Below are positions 25,160-33,964 of a stretch of 64,000 nucleotides of DNA, piece by piece. Origin of the DNA: JACWAE01 sp963847595 (GTDB lineage: Bacteria > Chloroflexota > Dehalococcoidia > SZUA-161); the NCBI GenBank assembly GCA_963847595.1, contig CAWKAJ010000002.1, positions 682,001 through 746,000 of the forward strand, written 5' to 3'. The position numbers and the translations under genes were made by a program. Numbering within the stretch: the stretch's first letter is position 1; every line of letters begins with the position of its first letter. The notes beneath the pieces are model-generated. The model made no database searches, had not been told where the DNA came from, and worked only from the letters and a program-made list of their open reading frames with translations.

Positions 25160-26488
25160 ATGGCCAAGCTACCGTTGGAAGGAGTGAGAATTGTTGCCCT
25201 GCCTGTTGTGTTCGCCGGCCCTTTTGCCACTATGCTCCTCGCCGACCTGGGTGCGGAGGTTATCTTGGTTGAGTCGGTCCATCACTTCCCTACAATCACC
25301 AGGGGATATATGCCCAAACCACCACAATTTCTTGTCCCCACCACGGGAGCAACCTTTGGAGGCAGCGGAGGCATACAAACTTATGTCAACCATTGGGCGG
25401 GGGACAGGCCCTGGGACCGCTTCGTCATGTTCCATGCCCTGGGCAGAAATAAGCTGAGCTGTTGCATTGACATCACCAGACCTCAGGGAGTCGAGGTCTT
25501 CAAGAGACTGATAAAAGTAAGTGACGTCTTTTTCGAGAGCAATGCCGCAGATACTATGGAGAAGCTGAACTTGACGTACGACGTGCTCAATAAGGTAAAT
25601 CCCGCTCTAATATATCTCAGTATGCCCGGGCTTGGCTGCACCGGCCCCCACAAGTATTGCACGGTTTTCGGCGCACAACTCCAGGCTCTGGCTGGCCACA
25701 CCTGGCTAACGCGTTATCCTGACCTGGACTATACCACTACCCAGTCCCTCATATTCCATAGCGATGCCGCTGCTGGCGCCATTGCCGCCTTCGCTGTACT
25801 CTGCGCCCTGCGCCACCGCAAGCGCACTGGGAAGGGCCAGTTCATTGACTTGGCCCAGCTTGAATCTGTGATCCCTCACCTTGGAGAGGCGATTATGGAC
25901 TACACCATGAATGGCAGGGTTCAGGAGCCTTTAGGCAATCGCCATCCCCTCATGGCCCCCCACGGGGTCTACCGCTGCCTGGGCGACGATAAATGGGTAG
26001 CTCTTTCAGTATCCTCCGAGGACGAATGGCAAAAGCTGTGCCATGCTTTGGGCGACCCGCCTTGGAGCAAAGAGGAAAGATTCTCCACACCTCTCAATCG
26101 TCTGAAAAACCAGGATGAGTTGGATAAGTATATCGAAGAGTGGACTTGCCGCCACGATAATTACGAGGTCATGTACATCTTGCAAAAGGAGGGAATTGCA
26201 GCAGGTCCGGTGTTGGACCAGCGCGATGCCTTCCACGATGCCCAGTTGGCAAGCCGCGGCTTCTTCGAGCAAGTCAGCCACCGGGAAGCAGGAACTCATC
26301 TCTACCCTGGAATGCTGTGGAAAATGGGCAAGACCCCTATAAGCATCCGCAAGCCCCCGCCATGTCTTGGCGAGCACAACGACTACGTATTCAAAGATGT
26401 GCTCGGAATGTCTGACGACGAGATTGCCGGGTTAGAAAAGGATAAACTTATAGGCGGTGACGAGTACATAGTTGAATCAATATTCTAA
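25160..26488 (+). CDS. Family III CoA-transferase with catalytic Asp
   Basis: The 442-residue protein carries the CaiB/BaiF signature (GVRIVALPVVFAGPFATMLLADLGAEVILVES), an insertion of about 30 residues near positions 45-85 (TGATFGGSGGIQTYVNHWAG) and FHSDAAAGAIAAFAVLCALRHRKRTGKGQ. The Asp in that motif (about residue 202) is the expected acyl-CoA intermediate residue. It should activate the pathway substrate by CoA transfer. It has an AAGGAG site before the ATG and lies 26 bases after its partner subunit. The arrangement, one subunit with and one without the Asp, recurs at 59724-62165. The substrate is unknown. Confidence 0.82.
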   Translation: MAKLPLEGVRIVALPVVFAGPFATMLLADLGAEVILVESVHHFPTITRGYMPKPPQFLVPTTGATFGGSGGIQTYVNHWAGDRPWDRFVMFHALGRNKLSCCIDITRPQGVEVFKRLIKVSDVFFESNAADTMEKLNLTYDVLNKVNPALIYLSMPGLGCTGPHKYCTVFGAQLQALAGHTWLTRYPDLDYTTTQSLIFHSDAAAGAIAAFAVLCALRHRKRTGKGQFIDLAQLESVIPHLGEAIMDYTMNGRVQEPLGNRHPLMAPHGVYRCLGDDKWVALSVSSEDEWQKLCHALGDPPWSKEERFSTPLNRLKNQDELDKYIEEWTCRHDNYEVMYILQKEGIAAGPVLDQRDAFHDAQLASRGFFEQVSHREAGTHLYPGMLWKMGKTPISIRKPPPCLGEHNDYVFKDVLGMSDDEIAGLEKDKLIGGDEYIVESIF

Positions 26489-26525
26489 TAAGACTTTCTT
26501 CTCACAGATAGATGATGTTTATAAA

Positions 26526-26760
26526 GGGGGAGTGCAGAGGGGCTTTGCCCCTTTGCCAGTCCTCCCGCGGAAGGATGGGGGCGTCCCCCAAATGTAGGGC
26601 GCATGGCATGCGCCCTTCCCCCGAGACAGGGGTAATTTAGTGGTCTGAGAAGAGGTGCAGGATTCATCCTGCCAGGGGTTTGGGGGTGTCCCCCAATTTT
26701 CCCAAGTCCCCCCAAGATTGGGGGGGGGATAGAGGGGGCTGAAAAGACGTTTGTGAACTC
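26526..26760. repeat. Dispersed GC-rich intergenic element, composite copy
   Basis: The segment begins GGGGGAGTGCAGAGGGG, forms a hairpin with CCCCTTTGCC, contains the palindrome GGGCGCATG-G-CATGCGCCC near 26608, and ends with CCCCCAAGATTGGGGG and GGGGGCTGAAAAGACGTTTG. Related copies lie at 32637-32740, 35174-35235, 43343-43410 and 56276-56370. No transposase is encoded. It separates the CoA-transferase pair from the promoter of the SDR gene. Confidence 0.75.
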
Positions 26761-26775
26761 TCTCAGAGACTTATC

Positions 26776-26803
26776 TTGACACGGCGTGGCAACAGTTTAA
26801 AAT
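26776..26803 (+). promoter_or_regulatory. Promoter upstream of the SDR gene
   Basis: TTGACA (26776-26781), a 16-base spacer and TAAAAT (26798-26803) lie about 160 bases before the SDR start, right after the dispersed repeat. A leader hairpin follows at 26863-26903. Confidence 0.5.
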
Positions 26804-26862
26804 GGAAGGCGTGATGTCTGCGAAGTTTATCAGATATCCGGAAAAGGCTACAGGAACAATAG

Positions 26863-26903
26863 GCCTGTTCTTCAGTACTCCCTGATTAGCAAGAAGAACA
26901 GGC
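26863..26903 (+). promoter_or_regulatory. Leader hairpin upstream of the SDR gene
   Basis: GCCTGTTCTTC (26863-26873) and GAAGAACAGGC (26893-26903) form a perfect 11-base stem with a 19-base loop. The only T-rich bases after it are CTTTGTTG, so termination is possible but weak. It lies between the promoter at 26776 and the gene at 26966 and could act as an attenuator or message-stabilising structure. Confidence 0.45.
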
Positions 26904-26965
26904 TTTGTTGTACCTAAAATTACAAAAGAGCGTCTCAAAAACTAAAAAGGAGGTTTAAAACAGGT

Positions 26966-27874
26966 ATGGCAAAAAAGGGAATGCTGGAAGGTAAGGTCGC
27001 AATCGTAACAGGCTCAGGAAGAGGACTTGGCAGAGCCCATGCCCTGGCGATGGCTGAAGAGGGCGCCAAGCTCGTTATCAACGACCTTGGAGTGGAATGG
27101 GACGGCACAGGAAAGGCCAAGGGTCCTGCTGATGAGGTCGTCAAAGAGATAAAGGCCATGGGCGGAGACGCTGTGGCCAACTTCGAAAGTGTAACGAATT
27201 TCGACGCAGCGCAGAAAATCATAGAGTCCGCAGTTAAGCACTTCGGCAAACTCGACATCCTGGTCAATAACGCTGGTTTCCTCCGAGACAAGATGACCTT
27301 CAATATGACCAAAGAGGAGTGGGACGCTATCATCGAAGTCCACCTCACTGGGACCTTCAACTGCGGCAGGCATGCCTGTGCTTACTTCAGAGAGCAGAAC
27401 AAGGCAGGCGCGCCCATTAAAGGTCGGATAATAAATACCATGTCCCACGCCGGCCTTCTGGGCAATGCTGGGCAAGCCAATTACGCCTCTGCCAAGCTGG
27501 GCATCGGCGCCCTGACCATGGTCTGGGCCAGGGAGATGGAGAAATACGGTATGACCGCCAATGCCATTGTCCCTATGGCCAGGACTCGAATGACAACCCA
27601 GACCGCGGGCCTAGGCGGGATGTTCGAAAAGAAAGAGGGTGCGTTCGACGACATGGCTCCCGAGAATGTATCCCCCCTTGTTGTCTATCTCGCTAGCGAC
27701 GCAGCCCAGAACATAAACGGACGCTGGCTGTCCATCAGGGGCGGCAAGCTCGAGTCGTGGCTGTCGCCGCAGCTTGCCAAGACGATTGACATAGACAGAA
27801 AGTGGAAGCCGCAGGAAATAGCGCAGAGGATAAAAGAGCTGGGCGACCTTTCTCTGCCCCAGATGACGTTATAG
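26966..27874 (+). CDS. Short-chain dehydrogenase/reductase, probable 3-hydroxyacyl-CoA dehydrogenase
   Basis: The 302-residue SDR has the cofactor loop TGSGRGLG near residue 12, the NNAG motif (LVNNAGFLRDKMTF) and the catalytic Tyr-x-x-x-Lys (ANYASAKLG). The N-terminal pattern AHALAMAEEGAKLVINDLGVEWDGTGKAKGPADEVVKEI is close to the hydroxyacyl-CoA dehydrogenase domain of peroxisomal-type multifunctional enzymes, so oxidation of a 3-hydroxyacyl-CoA with NAD is the likely job. Placed after the CoA-transferases and before an enoyl-CoA hydratase, it fits a beta-oxidation step. AGGAGG lies 12 bases before the ATG. A hairpin downstream at 27932-27968 suggests a transcription boundary. Confidence 0.8.
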   Translation: MAKKGMLEGKVAIVTGSGRGLGRAHALAMAEEGAKLVINDLGVEWDGTGKAKGPADEVVKEIKAMGGDAVANFESVTNFDAAQKIIESAVKHFGKLDILVNNAGFLRDKMTFNMTKEEWDAIIEVHLTGTFNCGRHACAYFREQNKAGAPIKGRIINTMSHAGLLGNAGQANYASAKLGIGALTMVWAREMEKYGMTANAIVPMARTRMTTQTAGLGGMFEKKEGAFDDMAPENVSPLVVYLASDAAQNINGRWLSIRGGKLESWLSPQLAKTIDIDRKWKPQEIAQRIKELGDLSLPQMTL

Positions 27875-27931
27875 CATTGAGGAACATTTCTGTTCTTAGC
27901 AAAAGCACAAAATAGAGGCCGTTAGAATATG

Positions 27932-27968
27932 ACCCAGCCAACACCCTTTCTCAGTGTGTTGGCTGGGT
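27932..27968 (+). terminator. Strong hairpin after the SDR gene
   Basis: ACCCAGCCAACAC (27932-27944) and GTGTTGGCTGGGT (27956-27968) form a perfect 13-base stem with an 11-base loop, 58 bases after the SDR stop. It is not followed directly by a T-run, so it may be a processing or stability structure instead of an intrinsic terminator. Confidence 0.5.
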
Positions 27969-28148
27969 AAGTTGATGTCCCTTTTAAGCTTGCCGAGCTA
28001 GTTAAGAACGCTCGCCCTTGATGCTGGCTCCTCACAGCCTGAGTTAGGCCCTAGAGGAGTCCAGTTATTGTGTTTGGATTTGCATCCGACTAGAATTAAG
28101 ATTAGAGGTATCATCACATAGGAATAAGCTGACAGAAGGGAATATTGA

Positions 28149-29000
28149 ATGAAATATAAGCGCCTTATCTGCGACAAGGATAAGAAGAATCATATCGCCA
28201 TAGTAACCCTGAACCGTCCCGACAACGCCAATTCCTTCGACTTCCTTCTCATGGAAGAAATAGACCATGTCTTCAGGGATAACCTCGAACTTGACGATGA
28301 TATCAGGGCAATCGTTTTAACAGGGGCAGGCAAGTATTTCTCTGCCGGCGTAGACCTTTCGATGTTCGTTGACAAAACTGCGCAGGTTGAAAAAGAAGAG
28401 ATGGACAAGGGAGTTGCCTCATCACGGGTGGGTGAGCAGACGGAGGAAGTCCCTTGGGGCAAGGGGACGGTCGTGGGAGCTGTAGCCTTTATGCAGACCA
28501 TGCGCAAGCCGATTATCGCCGCTGTAAATGGTCCGGCGGCCGGCATGGGCGTCTCCTTTGCCTTGGCCTGCGACATCCGGATAGCCTCAGATAAGGCCAA
28601 ATTCGCCATGATGTTTGTTAAACGGGGGCTTGCGCCCGACACCGCAGGTTCCTTCACCCTGCCCCGTGTCGTTGGCTTTTCCAAAGCCAAAGAATTGCTG
28701 CTCACCGGAGAAACCATAGATGCTGCCGAGGCCTATCGCATAGGCATGGTCAGCAAAGTATTCCCCCATGATGAGCTTATGACGGCAGCGAGAGAACTGG
28801 CCTGTAAAATAGGGGCGCTCCCCCCGATGGCGGTTGGCCTGAACAAATTGGCCCTGCACAAGTCTATGGCACAGACCGACATAATAGCGCAGATGATGGT
28901 GGAAATCGAATGCCAGGACAAGCTCATGGCAACCGAGGACTTCAAAGAGGCAGCCACAGCGTTTATGGAGAAGCGGCCGCCCGTATTTAAGGGCAAATAG
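28149..29000 (+). CDS. Enoyl-CoA hydratase/isomerase family protein
   Basis: The 283-residue crotonase-fold protein has the oxyanion-hole strands SAGVDLSMF and AAVNGPAAGMGVSFALACDIRIAS. The region that usually supplies the catalytic acids reads FVKRGLAPDTAGSFTLPRVVG, with Asp in place of one of the two Glu residues of classical hydratases, so isomerase or other crotonase chemistry is possible. It would act on a CoA thioester from the upstream enzymes. It starts a run of closely spaced genes: the nitronate-monooxygenase-like gene follows after 34 bases and an acyl-CoA dehydrogenase after a further 70. Confidence 0.82.
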   Translation: MKYKRLICDKDKKNHIAIVTLNRPDNANSFDFLLMEEIDHVFRDNLELDDDIRAIVLTGAGKYFSAGVDLSMFVDKTAQVEKEEMDKGVASSRVGEQTEEVPWGKGTVVGAVAFMQTMRKPIIAAVNGPAAGMGVSFALACDIRIASDKAKFAMMFVKRGLAPDTAGSFTLPRVVGFSKAKELLLTGETIDAAEAYRIGMVSKVFPHDELMTAARELACKIGALPPMAVGLNKLALHKSMAQTDIIAQMMVEIECQDKLMATEDFKEAATAFMEKRPPVFKGK

Positions 29001-29034
29001 ACTTTAAGCACTTCATCTTTGGAAAGGAAGTTAA

Positions 29035-30021
29035 GTGGCTTACAAGCTCCAGACAAGGGTCACCAGGATTCTAGGCACAAAGTATCCTCTGGTCATGGGA
29101 ACCATGGGGTACCAGTCCACCGCAGAGTTCGTGGCCGCAGCAGCCAATGCCGGCGTCTTTGCCTGTCTATCGTCTGTCATGTCCAGGACGAGTCAGGCGC
29201 TTCGAGAACAGATACGGAAAACCAAAAGCCTTACCGATAAGCCGTTCGGGGTAAACATCAACCTTTTCCCCATGATAAGCCCCCTGCCTCACGAAGAGTA
29301 TATAGACGCCGCTCTCGAAGAAGGAGTCACCGTCTTCGAAACCTCAGGCCGCAGCCCTGAAAACCTCGTCCCTCGCATCAAAAGTGCCGGGGCCACGTTT
29401 ATGCACAAATGCGCCCGGCTCCGGGACGCCAGAACAGCCGAGCGTGTCGGCGCGGATATTGTGGAGGTAGTGGGATTCGAGTGCGGCGGACATCCCAGCA
29501 AGGAAAATGTCACCAGTCTTGTCCTTGTCCCCCAGGTGGTGGACGCAGTGAAGGTCCCCGTCATTGCCGGCGGCGGCATCGCAGACGCCAGGGGAGTCGT
29601 GGCTGTCTTCGCGCTGGGAGCCGAGGGCGTGCTGATGGGCACCAGATTTCTAGCCACCAAAGAGTGCCCTATCCCCCTCAGCTTCAAGAATAAACTCATC
29701 GAGGCGCAGTCCACCGACACCTTGTTTGTAATGCGCACCTTAAGCGACCCCATGAGAGCGTTGCGCAACAAACTGACGCTGGAGGTTCAGGAGCTAGAGG
29801 ATAAGGGCGCTCCCCAAGAACAAATCATCCCCATGCTCGCCGGGCAGAGAAGCCTGAAAGCAATGGAAGCTGGCGATGTGGAAAATGCACTACTGGCTTG
29901 TGGACAGGTCGTTGGCTTAATCCACGACATCCCCACAGTGAAAGAGCTCGTCGAGAACATAATGAGCGAGGCAACCGCTGTCTACGAGCAGCTTGGCAAA
30001 ACTCTGGGCAAGAAGCGCTAA
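29035..30021 (+). CDS. Nitronate monooxygenase-like FMN protein (2-nitropropane dioxygenase family)
   Basis: The 328-residue protein starts at GTG 29035 after GGAAAGGAAG. It shows the TIM-barrel pattern of this family: LVMGTMGYQSTAEFVAAAANAGVF at the start, VNINLFP, VEVVGFECGGHPS, and the FMN phosphate-binding strands VPVIAGGGIADARGVVAVFALGAEGVLMGTRF. Members oxidise nitronates or act as FMN-dependent reductases of enoyl-type substrates. The catalytic His usual in nitronate monooxygenases aligns near GGHPS. In this acyl-CoA setting, a redox step on a CoA thioester is plausible but not shown. Confidence 0.78.
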   Translation: MAYKLQTRVTRILGTKYPLVMGTMGYQSTAEFVAAAANAGVFACLSSVMSRTSQALREQIRKTKSLTDKPFGVNINLFPMISPLPHEEYIDAALEEGVTVFETSGRSPENLVPRIKSAGATFMHKCARLRDARTAERVGADIVEVVGFECGGHPSKENVTSLVLVPQVVDAVKVPVIAGGGIADARGVVAVFALGAEGVLMGTRFLATKECPIPLSFKNKLIEAQSTDTLFVMRTLSDPMRALRNKLTLEVQELEDKGAPQEQIIPMLAGQRSLKAMEAGDVENALLACGQVVGLIHDIPTVKELVENIMSEATAVYEQLGKTLGKKR

Positions 30022-30091
30022 AGACCATCTCTGTTGGAAATAAGAACACAATAACAAATGGGGAGTGCAGAGAGGTTAAAGGGGATCAAAG

Positions 30092-31288
30092 ATGGATTTT
30101 AGATTCACCCCGGAAGAACAAGCTTTAAGGAAACAATTCGAAGATTTCTACAGGGAAGAGATGAAGAACGCTCCTCCCGAATGGGGCACATCCATGGAGG
30201 CCATGTTCGGACTGGATGTGTGCTGGGAGTTCCACAAGAAGATGGCCAAGAAGTTAGCGGCAAAGAGATGGCTCTCCCGTCCCTGGCCCAAAGAGTATGG
30301 CGGACAGGATGCTTCCCTCGTAGAGCAATTCATCTTCAGCGAAGTGCAAGGCTACCACAGGGGTGCAGGAGTTGACCCCTGGGGCATGAGTATGCTCGCC
30401 CCCACCCTTCTCTATGGCGGCAGCGATGAGCAAAAGAGGGAGCACCTGCCTTATATAGCGAGAGCTGAGCGGTTCTGGACTCAGTTGTGGAGCGAGCCCG
30501 GTGCCGGCTCCGACCTGGCATCACTCACCACACATGCCGTAAGAAAAGGCGATGATTATATTGTCAACGGGCAGAAAATCTGGACCAGCGGGGCTCACCG
30601 CGCTGACTGGGGCTTCATGCTCGCCAGGACAGACCCCAATTCCAGGAGAAGCCAGGGCCTCTCCTTCTTCCTGTTGGATATGAAAACTCCAGGCATTACC
30701 GTCAGGCCCATACTGAGCCTGGAAGGCTCTCATCTGTTCAATGAGGTCTTCTTCGATGATGTCCGCATTCCGGCGCGCAACCTGGTGGGTGAGGAGAACC
30801 AGGGTTGGATAACCTCCCAGATGACATCGAACTTCGAGCGCTCCATGATTATAATATTTTCCTTCTTGAAGCGAGAGCTTGAGGAGTTGGTGGAGTTCTG
30901 CAAGGAGACAAAAAAAGACGGCAAGCCCCTGGCCCAAGACCCCTTCGTTAAACACAGGCTGGCTCAGCTTGCCATAGAAATTGAGTCGGGCCGTTCCTAC
31001 GCCTATTTCGTAGTTTGGAATCAGATTAAGGGCGGCCTGATAGCAGCTGGGTCCTATGCTGCAGCAGCCAAGGTCATGGCCACCGAGCTGAACCAGCGCT
31101 TCTTTTACACAGGTTGTCAGATACTTGGACTCTACTCGCAGGTAGGAGAATCCAGATGGGCGCCCATGCAGGGTAAATTTGAGAAGGAATATCTGCAGTG
31201 CGTCAGCCTGAACATGGGTGGAGGCACTTCTGAGGTAATGAGGAATCTTGTTTGTTCACTGGGACTGGGGCTACCGAGAAGCTGGTAG
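30092..31288 (+). CDS. Acyl-CoA dehydrogenase
   Basis: The 398-residue protein starts MDFRFTPEEQALRKQFEDFYREE and has the FAD-contacting segment WSEPGAGSDLASLTTHAVRKGDDYIVNGQKIWTSGAHRAD, the mid-domain strand GLSFFLLDMKTPGITVRP and the C-terminal GGGTSEVMRNLVCSLGLGLP. It would introduce an alpha-beta double bond into an acyl-CoA and pass electrons to an ETF-like carrier. It belongs to the long FadE-type subgroup with GG(G)TSE near the end, also seen at 33965 and 57706. A fragment of the dispersed repeat (GGGGAGTGCAGAG at about 30060) lies just before its ribosome site. The thiolase gene follows after 28 bases. Confidence 0.88.
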   Translation: MDFRFTPEEQALRKQFEDFYREEMKNAPPEWGTSMEAMFGLDVCWEFHKKMAKKLAAKRWLSRPWPKEYGGQDASLVEQFIFSEVQGYHRGAGVDPWGMSMLAPTLLYGGSDEQKREHLPYIARAERFWTQLWSEPGAGSDLASLTTHAVRKGDDYIVNGQKIWTSGAHRADWGFMLARTDPNSRRSQGLSFFLLDMKTPGITVRPILSLEGSHLFNEVFFDDVRIPARNLVGEENQGWITSQMTSNFERSMIIIFSFLKRELEELVEFCKETKKDGKPLAQDPFVKHRLAQLAIEIESGRSYAYFVVWNQIKGGLIAAGSYAAAAKVMATELNQRFFYTGCQILGLYSQVGESRWAPMQGKFEKEYLQCVSLNMGGGTSEVMRNLVCSLGLGLPRSW

Positions 31289-31316
31289 CGAAATGAGACG
31301 TAAGGAGGAAACAAAA

Positions 31317-32606
31317 ATGCCCAGAAAAACAACAACCAAAGCTGCAAAAATACCCAGAGAGGTAGTCATGGTAGACTATTGCCGAACCCCGCATGGCAGG
31401 GCAAGCCAGAAGAGGCCAGGCTTCTTCTCCCACATCCGTGGAGACGACCTGGCAATAGCTATTGTCGAGAAGCTGCTTAAGCGGACGGGCGTAGATAGAA
31501 AGATGATCGACGAGGTCACGATGGGCTCGCCCAATCTGACAGGTGAGCAGCAGAACCCGGCCAGAACAGTTGGCTTGCTGACCTGTCCCTACGAGACCCG
31601 TGCTTTGAGCGTCGACCGTGCCTGCACCTCAAGTATGGCAGGTGCTCAATTCGGCATCATGGCTATTCAACTCGGTTTGGAAGACATCTTTATCGGCGGA
31701 GGCGCTGAGAGCTGTTCTCACTTTCCCATACCCCTCTGGACATTCGACACAGACATGAACAAGATGATGGAAGAGGCCATAGCCACCGGCGCAGTCTCGC
31801 GTGGCCTGCCCAACCCGAAGCTATGGGAAATCATTGACCCTGCTACACTCATCGCCATGGGCAACACCGCGGAAAACCTGGCAAAAATATACAACGTCAC
31901 CAGAGAAGATTGCGACCAGTGGGCTTTGAAGAGCAACCTAGGCGCTGCCGAGGCCCAGAGAAAAGGCTGGCGCAAGAACGAGATTATTCCAACGATGGGC
32001 AAATTTCCTGATGGCACGGAAAAATTAGTCGACTACGACGAGGACGTCCGCCCCGACACAACCATTGAGAAGCTGCGAACCCTTCCGACTCTATACAATC
32101 CGACTGGTGTAGTCACAGCCGCCGGCTCTTCAAAACAGGCCGACGCCGCAGGGGCAGCCATGTTCATGACCAAGGAGAAGGCCAGGGAACTGGGCCTTAT
32201 ACCGATGTGCACTGTGAGATCACTGGCTTGGGAAGCGTGTGACCCAGGGATAATGGGATACAGTGCTACACTGGCATCCGACAAAGCTGTGAAAAGGGCG
32301 GGATTGAAGCCCAAGGACATAGACCTCTGGGAGTCCAATGCAGCTTTTGCCGTACCGCCCATAGTTCAGTGCAAGTTGCTTGGAATACCCCGGGACAGAA
32401 TGAACGTTAATGGAGACGCTTTGTGTATCGGCCATCCTATTGGAGCAAGCGGCATCCGGATGGTCGGCACCCTGATTCACGAGATGAACCGTCGCGGAGT
32501 CAGATACGGCTGCGCAGCCATATGCGGTGGCTACGGCCAGGGAACGGCCATGGTTGTTGAGAAAGAGGACTACGATTGGGACGGGCGTCGTGCCTGGCTG
32601 ACCTAG
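31317..32606 (+). CDS. Thiolase (acyl-CoA acetyltransferase)
   Basis: ATG at 31317 has AAGGAGG at ideal spacing; a longer frame to 31248 overlaps the previous gene. The 429-residue protein keeps all thiolase catalytic elements: the nucleophile in DRACTSSMAG (Cys about residue 103), the His in CIGHPIGASG, and the C-terminal Cys in AICGGYGQGTAMV. It should cleave a 3-ketoacyl-CoA with CoA, releasing acetyl-CoA or another short acyl-CoA. The N-terminus is Lys/Thr-rich (MPRKTTTKAAKIPREVV). It follows an acyl-CoA dehydrogenase and is separated from the next two by a dispersed repeat. Confidence 0.9.
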   Translation: MPRKTTTKAAKIPREVVMVDYCRTPHGRASQKRPGFFSHIRGDDLAIAIVEKLLKRTGVDRKMIDEVTMGSPNLTGEQQNPARTVGLLTCPYETRALSVDRACTSSMAGAQFGIMAIQLGLEDIFIGGGAESCSHFPIPLWTFDTDMNKMMEEAIATGAVSRGLPNPKLWEIIDPATLIAMGNTAENLAKIYNVTREDCDQWALKSNLGAAEAQRKGWRKNEIIPTMGKFPDGTEKLVDYDEDVRPDTTIEKLRTLPTLYNPTGVVTAAGSSKQADAAGAAMFMTKEKARELGLIPMCTVRSLAWEACDPGIMGYSATLASDKAVKRAGLKPKDIDLWESNAAFAVPPIVQCKLLGIPRDRMNVNGDALCIGHPIGASGIRMVGTLIHEMNRRGVRYGCAAICGGYGQGTAMVVEKEDYDWDGRRAWLT

Positions 32607-32636
32607 GAGCAGCACTCTTGAAGGTCACTTATCACT

Positions 32637-32740
32637 GGGGAGTGCAGAGGGGAATATCCCCTCTGCCAGGGGTCAGGGGGTGTCCCCCGTCTCAAGATTC
32701 CCCCAAGAGTGGGGGACACAGGGGGTTGAAAAACGTTTGT
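32637..32740. repeat. Dispersed GC-rich intergenic element
   Basis: This is a well-formed copy. GGGGAGTGCAGAGGGG pairs with CCCCTCTGCC, CAGGGGGTGTCCCCCG forms a second hairpin, and CCCCCAAGAGTGGGGG a third, ending ACACAGGGGGTTGAAAA. The copy at 56276-56370 matches it through the same three hairpins. Confidence 0.8.
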
Positions 32741-32794
32741 AAATGCTCTCCTCAATACAAGTGTCCGACCCGAGGTGATTAAGAGGAGGTTAAA

Positions 32795-33931
32795 ATGAAC
32801 CTGGATTTAACCGAAGAGCAGGAAATGCTGCGCACCTCAGCGCGCGATTTCCTCACCAAGGAATGTCCCAAGACACTAGTACGCAAGCTGGAGGAAGACC
32901 AGAAAGGTTACTCCCCCGAACTGTGGAAAAAGATGGCTGATTTGGGCTGGATGGGTTTGGTGCTTCCGGAAAAGTACGGTGGTCAGGGAATGGGTTTCAT
33001 GGACCTCATCATCCTGCTCCAGGAGATGGGGCGAAACATAGTGCCCGGTCCCTTCTTCTCCACTGTTGTTCTGGGCAGCCTGCCCATCCTCTCTGCGGGT
33101 ACCGAGGAGCAGAAAAAGGAGTTCCTCCCCAAAATCGCCAAAGGCGAGCTGATTATGACCCTGGCCTTCACCGAACCCAGCGCCAGATACGACGCCGCCG
33201 GAGTTCAGACAAAGGCTGTAGCCCAGGGTGATAGCTTCGTCATCGATGGCACCAAGCTGTTCGTGGAGAACGCCCATATAGCCGATTACATAATCTGCGT
33301 TGCCAGGACTAAGAAAGGGACCACCCCCGAAGAGGGCATTACCCTGTTCCTGATAGATGCCAGGAGCCCCGGCATCAAATGCGAGGTCATGCCCACCATC
33401 GGCGCCGACAAGCTTTGCGAGGTCGTTCTCAAGAATGTGAAGGTTCCTAAGAAAAACATGCTGGGAAAGCTAAATGAAGGATGGCCCATCCTGGCCAAAA
33501 CCTTAGAGCAGGCCACCATAGCCAAATGTGCTGAGATGGTCGGCGGCCAGGAGGCCTCTATGGACATGACCCTATCTTATGTCAAGGAGAGAACCCAGTA
33601 CGGCAAGCCCATAGGCAGCTTCCAGGTGATTCAGCACTACTGCGCCAATATGTGGATGAACGTTGAGACCAGCAGGGACATTCTCTACAAGACCGCCTGC
33701 AGCGTTGCCGAAGGCCTTCCCGGCAGTGCATCGGAGGTCGCTATAGCCAAGGGATGGATTAACGAAGCCTACAAATTCGTCACCGAGAGAGCCGTGCAAT
33801 GTCATGGCGCTATCGGCACCACCAGGGACCATGATATCGGGCTCTACTACCGAAGGGCCAAGTCGGGTGAGCTTGCCTTCGGCGATACCGATTTCCAGAA
33901 AGAGTTGGTCGCCCGACAATTAGGGCTGTAG
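32795..33931 (+). CDS. Acyl-CoA dehydrogenase, non-canonical (probable partner subunit)
   Basis: The 378-residue protein has the acyl-CoA dehydrogenase fold (MNLDLTEEQEMLRTSARDFL, AFTEPSARYDAAGVQTKAV, VQCHGAIGTTRDHDIGLYYRRAK). It ends GELAFGDTDFQKELVARQLG, with FGDTD where the usual E/G-G-T-S/N-E motif stands. This ending is typical of one subunit class of the two-subunit acyl-CoA dehydrogenases in steroid side-chain breakdown. The next gene, 33 bases on, encodes an acyl-CoA dehydrogenase with GGGANEIQR, so the two may form an alpha2beta2 enzyme. AGAGGAGG precedes the ATG. Confidence 0.85.
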   Translation: MNLDLTEEQEMLRTSARDFLTKECPKTLVRKLEEDQKGYSPELWKKMADLGWMGLVLPEKYGGQGMGFMDLIILLQEMGRNIVPGPFFSTVVLGSLPILSAGTEEQKKEFLPKIAKGELIMTLAFTEPSARYDAAGVQTKAVAQGDSFVIDGTKLFVENAHIADYIICVARTKKGTTPEEGITLFLIDARSPGIKCEVMPTIGADKLCEVVLKNVKVPKKNMLGKLNEGWPILAKTLEQATIAKCAEMVGGQEASMDMTLSYVKERTQYGKPIGSFQVIQHYCANMWMNVETSRDILYKTACSVAEGLPGSASEVAIAKGWINEAYKFVTERAVQCHGAIGTTRDHDIGLYYRRAKSGELAFGDTDFQKELVARQLGL

Positions 33932-33964
33932 GCCCCATATTTAACTTCAGCGAGAGGGAAAGCA

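Noticed and set aside
26526..26760. Intrinsic terminators as full explanation of the GC-rich palindromes
   Set aside because: Most copies lack T-runs, contain several linked hairpins in a fixed order and recur between genes in various orientations, so a repeat family explains them better.
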